Source: Thomasclavelia sp.
Lineage (GTDB): Bacteria > Bacillota_I > Bacilli_A > Erysipelotrichales > Coprobacillaceae
Direction: 5' to 3'
Assembly: GCA_020025035.1 (NCBI GenBank)
Contig: JAHHSU010000007.1
Location: 1 to 32,753, forward strand
DNA: 32,753 nucleotides
The first letter of the stretch is position 1; each line of letters begins with the position of its first letter. A program made the translations under genes and the position numbers. Shown here piece after piece: positions 8,944-16,655 of the stretch. The notes under the pieces were generated by a model. It did not search any database and had not been told where the DNA came from. It was given only the letters and a program-made list of their open reading frames with translations.

Positions 8944-10461
8944 TTATTCTTTTCTTGTACCATCTTTACGATAATATATCGTTGCGTTATTTACTATTGT
9001 TGCATCGACTAATTTAGATGGTGTCATTAACGAAACAATCATTCCAACTATCACTGAAACACTAATTGAGATAATCGAATATGACCAAATACTCACGTTA
9101 AATCCGCCATATTTACATGTTATTACAGCTATTGCAGAAGCAATAAATCCAGCATAAGCCCCTACTCTAGTCGCTTTTTTAAAGAATATTCCTAATACAA
9201 AAATTCCTGCTAAAACACCTAAAACAAGCCCCATAAATCCATTAAACCATTCATATGCTGAATTAACTCCTCCACTAGCAAGCATCACCGCCATTAAAAT
9301 CGAAGCAATTCCAACTCCTAAAGAAATATACTTTGCAATTTTAGTTTGTTTAGTAGTTGACATATCTTTTGTAATAAAACTTTGAATATCTAAGGTCCAA
9401 CTTGTTGCCACAGAATTTAATCCAGTTGAAAGAGTAGATTGCGCTGCAGCATATATTGCAGCTAACACTATCCCTGTAATACCAATTGGTAATTGGTATG
9501 CAATATAGGAAGCAAAAATTTGATCTTGTTGTACCGTTTGTAATAACTGAGGATTTTGATTGTAAAAAACATATAAGGCTGTTCCAATAAGATAAAATAC
9601 AGTTGCAACAAACAATGATAATACTAAATTACCATATGTCATTTTCTTTAACTGTTTGATATCCGTTGTAGTAGTAAAACGTTGAACAATATCTTGACTA
9701 GAAATATAAGATGAAAAAGTATTTAATCCACCTCCAATAATTAATAAAAACACACTTGTTTTAAATATATTCAAATCGAATATTGGTTCGTTAGAAGATA
9801 GAAATTTTCCACCATTTGTTAATTCATGCATAATAGATCCAAACCCACCATTTATTGTGGCAATCAAAAATATTAATGAAAAAACAATACCCGCAATAAG
9901 TACACAGCCTTGAATAAAATCTGTCCACAAAACTGACTTTAATCCACCTGTATAAGAATAAATAATTGCGATTACTCCCATTGCAATAATCAATACATAA
10001 ACATTAATTCCTGTAAGATTGGCTAGTACCATAGATGGTAAATACATAATAATTGCCATACGACCTATTTGATAAATAATAAACATAATTGCTCCAAGAA
10101 TTCGTAAACCCTTGTCCTTATATCTTATTTCAAGATATTCATATGCTGTATCTATATCTAGCCTACTATAGACTGGTAAAAAGAATCTTATGGTAAGCGG
10201 AACTGCAACAAACATTCCAAGTTGAGCAAACCACATAATCCATGTACCTTTATAAGAATTCCCTGCTAATGATAAAAATGAAATAGGGCTTAATAATGTA
10301 GCAAATATAGAAACAGAAGTTACCCACCAAGGTATTGTTCCATCCCCTCTAAAAAATTCTTTTCCTTTCATGTCTTTTTTAGAAAACTTCAATCCTGCAT
10401 AAAGAACTGCTCCTAAGTAAATAATTAATACAATTAAATCAAACGTTGTAAACCCCTGCAT
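8944..10461 (-). CDS. Sodium:solute symporter family sialic-acid transporter
   Basis: Integral membrane Na+-coupled symporter of the SSS/SLC5 family, with about 13 hydrophobic segments over 505 residues. Recognisable parts are FRGDGTIPWWVTSVSIFATL in the first loop and helix 2, GGLKSVLWTDFIQG near 175-190, and the unwound-helix region AAIYAAAQSTLSTGLNSVAT near 345. The operon context makes N-acetylneuraminate the likely substrate. The start is decided by the ribosome site: AGGTGG lies about 8 bases before ATG 10461, while an in-frame GTG at 10473 is part of that same AGGTGGG sequence and so is an unlikely start. It lies 24 bases after nanA. Confidence 0.9.
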   Translation of the reverse strand: MQGFTTFDLIVLIIYLGAVLYAGLKFSKKDMKGKEFFRGDGTIPWWVTSVSIFATLLSPISFLSLAGNSYKGTWIMWFAQLGMFVAVPLTIRFFLPVYSRLDIDTAYEYLEIRYKDKGLRILGAIMFIIYQIGRMAIIMYLPSMVLANLTGINVYVLIIAMGVIAIIYSYTGGLKSVLWTDFIQGCVLIAGIVFSLIFLIATINGGFGSIMHELTNGGKFLSSNEPIFDLNIFKTSVFLLIIGGGLNTFSSYISSQDIVQRFTTTTDIKQLKKMTYGNLVLSLFVATVFYLIGTALYVFYNQNPQLLQTVQQDQIFASYIAYQLPIGITGIVLAAIYAAAQSTLSTGLNSVATSWTLDIQSFITKDMSTTKQTKIAKYISLGVGIASILMAVMLASGGVNSAYEWFNGFMGLVLGVLAGIFVLGIFFKKATRVGAYAGFIASAIAVITCKYGGFNVSIWSYSIISISVSVIVGMIVSLMTPSKLVDATIVNNATIYYRKDGTRKE

Positions 10462-10485
10462 ATCTAATCCCACCTTTTTTTACAT

Positions 10486-11352
10486 CTAAAAATATTTTTG
10501 ATTAATTTCCTTAGCTTTTATTACCATTTCCTTAGTAGGTTCTTTCATTGGTTCCCTACAATACCCTGCATGAACTCCTTGTTCTTCTAAAATAATTTTA
10601 AGTGTTTGATAAAGACCATTATTTAAAGTTTCTGTAATAAAATCATTCGTTATATGTTGCACTTTTAATGCCGTTTGAATATCTCCCTTTTTTGCTGCTT
10701 CAAAAATTTGTCTAGCTCGAACACCATTTACATTAAATGTTGAACCAATCGCACCATCTACTCCAAGTACTGTAGCAGGTAACATCATTTCATCAAATCC
10801 TGCAAATATTAATTTATCTGGAAACGCTTTTCGCATACGTTCTAATAAGTAGAAATCTGCTGCAGTAAATTTAACCCCTATAATTTTTTCATTTTTAAAA
10901 AGTTCACCAAATTGTTCTATAGACATATTTACTCCAGTTAAAAATGGTATTGAATAAATAATTAGTTTATTGTCTACAGAATTAATAATTGTTTCATAAT
11001 AATGTTTGATTTCACTAAAATCAAATTTATAATAAAATGGTGTAACTGCTGATATTGCATCATATCCTAAATCTGTTGTGAATTTTGCTAATTCTACTGC
11101 TTCTTTTAAATTAATTGATCCTACTTGCGCAATTAATTTTACCTTTCCTTGTACCTCATCTTTAGCAATTTCAAATATTTGCTTTTTTTCTTTGGTAGAA
11201 AGCATAAAGTTCTCTCCTGTACTTCCTCCTACATAAAGACCATCTACCTTACAAACATCGATATTATGTCTAATAATTTCTCTTAATCCCTTTTCATTAA
11301 TGTTTCCATCCTTATCAAAGGATACTAATAATGCTGAATAAATACCTTTCAT
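10486..11352 (-). CDS. nanA: N-acetylneuraminate lyase
   Basis: Class I aldolase cleaving N-acetylneuraminate to ManNAc and pyruvate. It is a DHDPS/NAL-family TIM barrel with the pyruvate carboxylate motif GGSTGE (residues 42-47), catalytic Tyr133 in YSIPFLTGVN and Schiff-base Lys161 in IGVKFTAADFY. The tail GYCREPMKEPT is characteristic of sialic-acid lyases rather than of dihydrodipicolinate synthases. The 288 residues match the family. Ribosome site GGGGG lies about 7 bases upstream. It follows nanE by 32 bases. Confidence 0.94.
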   Translation of the reverse strand: MKGIYSALLVSFDKDGNINEKGLREIIRHNIDVCKVDGLYVGGSTGENFMLSTKEKKQIFEIAKDEVQGKVKLIAQVGSINLKEAVELAKFTTDLGYDAISAVTPFYYKFDFSEIKHYYETIINSVDNKLIIYSIPFLTGVNMSIEQFGELFKNEKIIGVKFTAADFYLLERMRKAFPDKLIFAGFDEMMLPATVLGVDGAIGSTFNVNGVRARQIFEAAKKGDIQTALKVQHITNDFITETLNNGLYQTLKIILEEQGVHAGYCREPMKEPTKEMVIKAKEINQKYF

Positions 11353-11384
11353 TGTTTTTCCCCCTTTAAATTAATTTTCATTAT

Positions 11385-12050
11385 TTATTTTAAAATATTA
11401 GTAAATCGCTTTGTTATTTGTTGCGGTCTAGTAATTGCCCCTCCAACAACTGCTGAATACGCACCTAAATCAAATACTTTTTTGAGTTGATCAGGAGTAT
11501 TAATCTTTCCTTCACAAATAATTGGTATGTTTACCGTTTCTAAAAGCTCAACTAATAAATCAAAATCAACCTCATCACTTTGTCTAGAATATGGTGTATA
11601 TCCTGAAAGTGTTGTAGATATACAATCAAATCCAATCTTTTCAGCCTCTATTCCCTCTTCTAAAGTTGAAATATCTGCCATTGCTAATCTTCCGTTTTGA
11701 TGAATTACATCTACTAAGTCCTTGATATTTTCTCCATTAGGTCTTTTTCTGTTTGTTGCATCAAGTGCAATCATTTCACAATCTGTGGTTAATAATTCAT
11801 TTACTTCCTTTATAGTTGGTGTAATATAAATTTTTGAATCGTCATAATTTTTTTTAATTATCCCAATAACAGGAAGATTTGTAACTTTCTTAATTTCGTT
11901 AATATCTTCACTGCCTTGCGCTCTTATAGCTACTGCACCACCTTGCTTAGCAGCTAGCGCCATTTTCCCCATAATAAATGAACTGTGTAATGGTTCATCT
12001 AATAATGCTTGACATGAGACAATCAATTTTCCTTTTACTTTTTCTAACAT
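11385..12050 (-). CDS. nanE: N-acetylmannosamine-6-phosphate 2-epimerase
   Basis: Converts ManNAc-6-P to GlcNAc-6-P, passing the sugar to amino-sugar metabolism. It is a TIM barrel with the NanE hallmarks GKLIVSCQALLDEPLHSS at the start, AIRAQG, then ALDATNRKRPNG, DISTLEEG, and a CEGKINTPDQLKKVFDLGA phosphate-binding end. From ATG 12050 (AAGGG about 8 bases upstream) it has 221 residues, the family length; an in-frame ATG at 12086 would add 12 residues that do not look like NanE. It is the first full gene of the nan operon. Confidence 0.93.
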   Translation of the reverse strand: MLEKVKGKLIVSCQALLDEPLHSSFIMGKMALAAKQGGAVAIRAQGSEDINEIKKVTNLPVIGIIKKNYDDSKIYITPTIKEVNELLTTDCEMIALDATNRKRPNGENIKDLVDVIHQNGRLAMADISTLEEGIEAEKIGFDCISTTLSGYTPYSRQSDEVDFDLLVELLETVNIPIICEGKINTPDQLKKVFDLGAYSAVVGGAITRPQQITKRFTNILK

Positions 12051-12091
12051 TCCCTCACCCTTTTCAAAATAATTTTCTTTACACATTGCAT
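12044..12091 (-). CDS. Possible 15-residue leader peptide overlapping the nanE start
   Basis: ATG at 12091 has AAGGGG five bases upstream and opens a 15-codon frame (MQCVKKIILKRVREC) whose TAG stop at 12044-12046 overlaps the nanE start at 12050 by a few bases. This is the layout of a translationally coupled leader. It may instead be chance. The ATG at 12086, two bases further on, is in the nanE frame and competes for the same ribosome site. Confidence 0.3.
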   Translation of the reverse strand: MQCVKKIILKRVREC

Positions 12092-12127
12092 TGTAACCCC
12101 TTACTCATAATAAATCAATATATTTCT

Positions 12128-12200
12128 GAAAATTATTTTCTTTTATATTGATATTTTAAATAAATTTATATATATAATGAAATATTTTTTCTAAACACAA
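12128..12200 (-). promoter_or_regulatory. nan operon promoter with two RpiR-like operators
   Basis: On the minus strand a TTGTGT -35 (12195-12200) and an AT-rich -10 around 12172-12177 are separated by 17 bases. Inside that spacer lies a 13-base palindrome, GAAAAAATATTTC (12179-12191, one mismatch pair). About 50 bases downstream is a perfect 6-1-6 palindrome, GAAAATAATTTTC (12128-12140). RpiR-family regulators commonly bind GAAA...TTTC dyads. A repressor on these boxes would block RNA polymerase directly. The assignment to the rpiR gene at 6562 is inference. Confidence 0.55.
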
Positions 12201-12280
12201 TAAAATATCAGTTCATCAGGTAATCGCCATTCATAATTCTACTTTCTGCTTATAATTCAGATAAAAAACAAATTTATCAT

Positions 12281-12308
12281 TTTACAATGACGTAGATAGT
12301 AGTATAAT
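12281..12308 (+). promoter_or_regulatory. Sigma-A-type promoter for the DUF1846 gene
   Basis: TTTACA (12281-12286), 16-base spacer, TATAAT (12303-12308). It lies 39 bases before the ATG at 12348. It also rules out the upstream TTG at 12315, which falls at the expected transcription start. Confidence 0.75.
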
Positions 12309-12347
12309 GTATAATTGAAAAAATTGAGTGAAAGAAAGAGGTTAAAT

Positions 12348-13856
12348 ATGGAAATAGGTTTTGATCATAAAAAATACATACAAGAGCAATCTAAATATAT
12401 TCTTGAAAGAGTAGATATGTTTGATAAACTATATTTAGAATTTGGTGGTAAGTTAATGTTTGATTTACATGCCAAAAGAGTTCTACCAGGATATGATGAA
12501 AATGCAAAAATAAAACTTCTGCAAGAATTAAAAGACAAAGCAGAAATTATTATATGTATCTATGCTGGAGATTTAGAACGTAATAAAATAAGAGGTGATT
12601 TTGGAATCCCTTATCATTTAGATGTTTTAAGATTAATAGATGATTTAAGAAATTATGGATTAAGTGTAAACAGTGTAGTCATTACTAGATATAATCATCA
12701 ATCATGTGCTAATGCTTTTAAAAACAAATTAGAACAACGTGGTATCTGTGTCTATACTCATGAAGCAACAAAAGGATATCCAACGGATGTAGATCTTATT
12801 GTAAGTGAAGAAGGATATGGAAAAAATGCATATATTCAAACTACCAAGCCTCTTGTTGTAGTAACAGCTCCTGGACCTGGAAGCGGAAAATTAGGTACAT
12901 GTTTAAGCCAACTATACCATGAAAATAAACGAGGAGTAAAAGCTGGATATTCAAAATTTGAAACATTTCCAGTTTGGAATGTTCCATTAAAACACCCATT
13001 AAACATTGCTTATGAAGCTGCAACTGCTGATTTAAAAGACGTTAACATGATAGATTATTTCCATATGGAAAAATATAATGAGATTGCAGTAAACTATAAT
13101 AGAGATTTAGAAATGTTTCCTGTTGTAAAACGAATTATTGAAAAAATAACTGGGAAAGAATCTATTTATCAATCACCTACAGATATGGGAGTAAACAAAA
13201 TAGGATTTGGAATTACAAATGATCAAATCGTTCGCACAGCATCAAAACAAGAAGTAATTAGAAGATATTTTAAAACTGCATGTGATCTAAAAAAAGGAAA
13301 TATTGACAATGAAACATTTGAAAGAATGACCTTAATCCTTAATGAACTAGATTTAAAAGATACAGATCGCTTATGTGTATTACCTGCTAGAAATTATGCA
13401 AATCAATATAAATTAAAAAAACAAATAGAAAGCAGTCCATTAGCAGTCATTGCTTTAGAATTAGATGATGGTACAATCATTACAGGACGAAGTTCTAATT
13501 TAATGAGTTGTTCTAGTGCTGTAATATTAAATGCAATTAAACATTTAGCAGGTGTCGAAGATCATATACATCTTTTATCTGCATCTATCATAGAACCAAT
13601 CATCAAACTAAAAAAAGACACATTGGCAGATAAACAAGGTGCATTAAACTTAGAAGAAATATTAATGGTATTAAGTATTAGTGCTGTAACAAACCCAGTT
13701 GTTGCTCTTGCTCTTTCAAAATTACCATTACTTAAAGATTCACAAGCACATGCTACTGTAATTCTAAATAATCTAGAAGAACAAACATTTAGAAAATTAG
13801 GAATAGATGTAACTTGTGATCCAATATATCCAAATGAAGATTTATTCTTTCAATAA
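12348..13856 (+). CDS. DUF1846 (UPF0371) family protein of unknown function
   Basis: A 502-residue cytosolic protein matching the conserved UPF0371/DUF1846 family throughout. Typical stretches are IGFDHKKYIQEQSKYILERV at the start, LYLEFGGKLMFDLHAKRVLPG, ICIYAGDLERNKIRGDFGI, VVTAPGPGSGKLGTCLSQLY near 180, and the SPTDMGVNKIGFGITND region. The PGPGSGK segment resembles a phosphate-binding loop, and the family includes solved structures but no established reaction that I know of. The start is fixed by GAGG six bases upstream. It is divergent from the nan operon with its own strong promoter, and ends at a strong terminator. Confidence 0.85.
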   Translation: MEIGFDHKKYIQEQSKYILERVDMFDKLYLEFGGKLMFDLHAKRVLPGYDENAKIKLLQELKDKAEIIICIYAGDLERNKIRGDFGIPYHLDVLRLIDDLRNYGLSVNSVVITRYNHQSCANAFKNKLEQRGICVYTHEATKGYPTDVDLIVSEEGYGKNAYIQTTKPLVVVTAPGPGSGKLGTCLSQLYHENKRGVKAGYSKFETFPVWNVPLKHPLNIAYEAATADLKDVNMIDYFHMEKYNEIAVNYNRDLEMFPVVKRIIEKITGKESIYQSPTDMGVNKIGFGITNDQIVRTASKQEVIRRYFKTACDLKKGNIDNETFERMTLILNELDLKDTDRLCVLPARNYANQYKLKKQIESSPLAVIALELDDGTIITGRSSNLMSCSSAVILNAIKHLAGVEDHIHLLSASIIEPIIKLKKDTLADKQGALNLEEILMVLSISAVTNPVVALALSKLPLLKDSQAHATVILNNLEEQTFRKLGIDVTCDPIYPNEDLFFQ

Positions 13857-13903
13857 AATTTATCTTTCTATTCATACCAATTAATCTTTAATAAATAGTA
13901 ACA

Positions 13904-13944
13904 AAAAGAGATAATTTCTATTTAACTTAGAAATTATCTCTTTT
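13904..13944. terminator. Bidirectional terminator (DUF1846 / NCS2)
   Basis: Perfect 16-bp arms AAAAGAGATAATTTCT (13904-13919) and AGAAATTATCTCTTTT (13929-13944) with a 9-base loop. It lies between the two convergent genes and has A/T runs on both sides. Confidence 0.92.
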
Positions 13945-13984
13945 CAATTATATTATCCTAATTTACTTTAATATTACTATCTTT

Positions 13985-15307
13985 TTATATTGCAAAATAG
14001 ATAATAAAAATTGCTAATAAACACCAAATAATACCATGAACTTCTTTTATTTTACCTGCTGCCACTAATGAAATAGCATATACAAAGAAACCTAATGCAA
14101 TACCGTTAGCTATTGAATATGTTAAAACCATTGTGATAATCGTAATAAAAGCAGCTGGTGCAAATGTAAAATCATCCCATTTAATGTCTTTTAATTGTTG
14201 AGCCATTAATACACCCACTACTACTAATGCTGGAGTTGTCACCGCACTAGTTACTGTTGATAAAATAATAGGAGAAAAAATAATTGAAATTAAAAATAGA
14301 ACTCCTGTTGTACATGCTGTTAATCCAGTTCTACCACCTACTTCTACTCCAGAAGATGATTCTACAAATGAAGTAACAGTAGACGTTCCAAGCATTGCTC
14401 CCGCAACTGTTCCAACTGCATCAGCTACCAAAGCCCTTTCCACATTTTCTATTTCGCCAGATTCATTTACTAAATTCACGCGATTTGCTACTGCTACTAA
14501 TGTACCTGCAGTATCAAAAAAATCTACAAATAAAAAGGAAAATAATACTAATAAAGCCTGCATAGGATTTGCAAACAATTCTTGAAAACCACTAGCAAAT
14601 GCACCAACTGTATTCATGTGAAAATCTAATTCTATTAATTTATGCGGCAATGTAGGCATTCCATTAATATCAAATAATAAATGACATATAACACCTACTA
14701 TTGCAGTTAAAACCATTCCAATAAATACAGCTGCAGGAACCTTTTTTATAACTAATGCAATAGTTACTAAAATTCCAAATATAGCTAATAATACAAGAGG
14801 ATCCTTAAAATTACCAAGTGCAACCCCTGTATCTACATTAGAAACAATTACGCCTGCATTTTTCAAACCTACAAATGCGATGAAAAATCCAATTCCTGCT
14901 CCAATAGCAAGTTTCATTTGTGAAGGAATAGCGTTAATAACCTTTTTTCGTATTCCCGTAACTGAAATCAATAAAAATACAATACCTGAAACAAAAACTG
15001 CTGCTAATGCTGCATGAAAGCTATATCCCATTTCAATACAAACCGTATAAGTAAATAGTGCATTTACTCCCATACCTGGAGCAAGTGCTACTGGATAATT
15101 TGCAATAATTCCCATTAAAAAACATCCAATTGCTGCAGATAAAGATGTTGCTAAAAACACAGAATGCTTATCCATACCTGATTCAGATAAAATACTAGGA
15201 TTTACTCCAAGTATATACGCCATTGCAAGAAATGTTGTAATCCCTGCAATCACCTCTGTTTTAATGTTCGTACCATGTTTCTTCAACTTAAAAATGTTCT
15301 CAATCAT
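13985..15307 (-). CDS. NCS2-family purine permease (AzgA/PbuG type)
   Basis: Membrane permease for adenine/guanine/hypoxanthine-type bases driven by the ion gradient. Family segments are EVIAGITTFLAMAYILGVNP near residue 20, ALAPGMGVNALFTYTV near 80, VDFFDTAGTLVAVANRV, LGTSTVTSFVESSSGVEVGGRTG in the middle, and about 12-14 hydrophobic helices. The AzgA-type 'ESSSGVEVGGRTG' motif separates it from uracil permeases. The ATG at 15307 follows GGAGG by 6 bases and gives 440 residues; an upstream in-frame start at 15385 lacks a ribosome site. A promoter and a cre-like site lie upstream. No purine riboswitch is visible. Confidence 0.9.
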   Translation of the reverse strand: MIENIFKLKKHGTNIKTEVIAGITTFLAMAYILGVNPSILSESGMDKHSVFLATSLSAAIGCFLMGIIANYPVALAPGMGVNALFTYTVCIEMGYSFHAALAAVFVSGIVFLLISVTGIRKKVINAIPSQMKLAIGAGIGFFIAFVGLKNAGVIVSNVDTGVALGNFKDPLVLLAIFGILVTIALVIKKVPAAVFIGMVLTAIVGVICHLLFDINGMPTLPHKLIELDFHMNTVGAFASGFQELFANPMQALLVLFSFLFVDFFDTAGTLVAVANRVNLVNESGEIENVERALVADAVGTVAGAMLGTSTVTSFVESSSGVEVGGRTGLTACTTGVLFLISIIFSPIILSTVTSAVTTPALVVVGVLMAQQLKDIKWDDFTFAPAAFITIITMVLTYSIANGIALGFFVYAISLVAAGKIKEVHGIIWCLLAIFIIYFAI

Positions 15308-15346
15308 TTTTCTCCTCCATCTCATGATATATTTAAAAACATGTTC

Positions 15347-15375
15347 ATTATAAATTAATTGAAATGAAAGCACAA
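15347..15375 (-). promoter_or_regulatory. Promoter for the NCS2 permease
   Basis: Minus-strand TATAAT (15347-15352) with a TTGTGC -35 (15370-15375) at 17-base spacing, 40 bases before the start codon at 15307. Confidence 0.65.
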
Positions 15376-15397
15376 CATAAAACAAGAAATATACATT

Positions 15398-15413
15398 TTG
15401 TTATCGTTTTCAA
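15398..15413 (-). promoter_or_regulatory. cre-like CcpA site
   Basis: The minus strand reads TTGAAAACGATAACAA, which fits the catabolite-responsive consensus WTGNAANCGNWNNCWW at every fixed position. It is 23 bases upstream of the NCS2 -35 and in the shared divergent region with the 15478 gene, so either could be affected. A single site by sequence match only. Confidence 0.45.
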
Positions 15414-15452
15414 TGATAAATTCATCATTTTCATATAAAAAAATGATTTGTA

Positions 15453-15461
15453 TGTTACAAT
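15453..15461 (+). promoter_or_regulatory. Extended -10 element for the 15478 gene
   Basis: TGT followed by TACAAT (15456-15461) is an extended -10 element 16 bases before the ATG at 15478, so the leader would be only about 10 bases long. No clear -35 is seen. Confidence 0.45.
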
Positions 15462-15477
15462 AAAGTAAGGTGATGTT

Positions 15478-16428
15478 ATGAAAAAAATTCAAACAATTAA
15501 AATGGCTAGTGGTTTTGTCATTGCAACACTTCTAGCATCCAATTTCCATCTTCATTATGCAACAAGTGCAGGAATCGTTGCATTATTAAGTATTCAAAAC
15601 ACAAAAAAAGAAACGATACATCTTGCCAATTTAAGATTATTATCATTTTTCTTATCGCTATTGATTATCATAATCGTATTTTCAATAATTGGAATCAATG
15701 TAATCTCTTTTGGAATATTTTTACTACTATTTGTACATTTTTCCTATAAGTTAAATATACAAGATGGTATTGCAATGAATTCAGTAATCTCTACACATTA
15801 TTTAATAGATAAATCTATTTCATATGCTAATATCAAAAATGAATTATGTATTTTTTTAATAGGGTATATTATAGGAATCATTTTAAATTTATACATGCCT
15901 ACATTAAACAAGAATATTCAAGTTAGGTATAAGCACATAGAAACTAATATGAAAAATATATTATATTTAATGTCTGGTTGTATTTTAAAAAATGAAAAAA
16001 CTGGGATACTCTATCAACAAATTGATGAACTTGAACAATATCTATTAGTTACTAAAACACTTGTCATACAGGAAATAAATAACCATCTTTTAGAAGATAC
16101 AGACTACCAACTTTCTTATATAGAAATGAGAAAAAACCAATTATATATATTAAAATGTATATATGACCAAATGATGCTAATGGATTTTATTCCCCATCAA
16201 AGTAATGAAATTTCTATCCTATTATTAGAAATTTCTAATCATTTTAACCAAGATAATTTAGCTAAAAAGCAACTAGATAAACTTTTAGCATTAAAAAATA
16301 AATACAAAAATGATGAATTACCTAAGTCAAGATTAGAATTTGAAAATCGATCTCACCTTTTACAAATTTTATATTTAATTCATCAATTCTTACTCATTAA
16401 ATTTGAATTTGAACTACATGATTATTAG
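15478..16428 (+). CDS. Aromatic acid exporter (ArAE_1/FUSC-like) family membrane protein
   Basis: A 316-residue protein with four to five membrane segments in the first 145 residues, then a long soluble helical half. The opening IKMASGFVIATLLASNFHLHYATSAGIVALLSIQ, with its Gly/Ala-rich helix and 'TSAGIVALLSIQ', is the hallmark of the ArAE_1 (YqjA-like) family in Bacillota, and the C-terminal half matches the helical domain these proteins carry. Family members are suggested exporters of aromatic acids, but substrates are mostly unproven. Ribosome site AAGGTG. It is divergent from the NCS2 gene. A solo repeat end begins 4 bases after its stop codon. Confidence 0.78.
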   Translation: MKKIQTIKMASGFVIATLLASNFHLHYATSAGIVALLSIQNTKKETIHLANLRLLSFFLSLLIIIIVFSIIGINVISFGIFLLLFVHFSYKLNIQDGIAMNSVISTHYLIDKSISYANIKNELCIFLIGYIIGIILNLYMPTLNKNIQVRYKHIETNMKNILYLMSGCILKNEKTGILYQQIDELEQYLLVTKTLVIQEINNHLLEDTDYQLSYIEMRKNQLYILKCIYDQMMLMDFIPHQSNEISILLLEISNHFNQDNLAKKQLDKLLALKNKYKNDELPKSRLEFENRSHLLQILYLIHQFLLIKFEFELHDY

Positions 16429-16432
16429 ATGC

Positions 16433-16468
16433 AATAAATTGAGGTATCTTATTTTAACTTTTATACTA
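16433..16468 (+). repeat. Solo end fragment of the dispersed repeat (copy E)
   Basis: About 36 bases matching the right-hand end box of the dispersed repeat seen complete at 24113-24506: a GCAAYAAAT start, then a TCTTATTTTAACTTTTATA end. It starts 4 bases after the stop codon of the 15478 gene, between that gene and its likely terminator hairpin at 16533-16565. Confidence 0.6.
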
Positions 16469-16532
16469 GTAGCAGACTAAACAGCATTTAGATATGCATA
16501 AAAAAACGTAAATACCTTTCATAAATTTAAGT

Positions 16533-16565
16533 AAAGCGGCTGTGATGATTAATCCTAGCCACTTT
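16533..16565 (+). terminator. Probable terminator upstream of the Bce-type module
   Basis: AAAGCGGCT (16533-16541) pairs with AGCCACTTT (16557-16565) with one mismatch, followed by TTATG. It probably ends the 15478 transcript and isolates the next operon. Confidence 0.55.
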
Positions 16566-16581
16566 TTATGTACAAAGAAAC

Positions 16582-16604
16582 CTTACAACAATTGTAAGTA
16601 TAAT
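16582..16604 (+). promoter_or_regulatory. Palindrome-plus-promoter of the Bce-type operon
   Basis: Perfect 7-3-7 inverted repeat CTTACAA (16582-16588) / TTGTAAG (16592-16598) immediately followed by TATAAT (16599-16604). There is no acceptable -35 hexamer at the usual spacing, which suits an activator-dependent promoter. The half sites TTACA/TGTAA resemble the TnACA-TGTAA dyads described for BceR-type regulators, here with a 5-base instead of a 4-base gap. The likely binder is the response regulator at 19512. Confidence 0.5.
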
Positions 16605-16655
16605 TTAAGGATCTTGTATGCTACTATTGATGTACAACATAAAGGAGGAATTCTA

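Noticed and set aside
15308..15477. Purine riboswitch upstream of the NCS2 permease
   Set aside because: The short leader (promoter about 40 bases from the start) has no room for the aptamer and lacks its conserved loop sequences.
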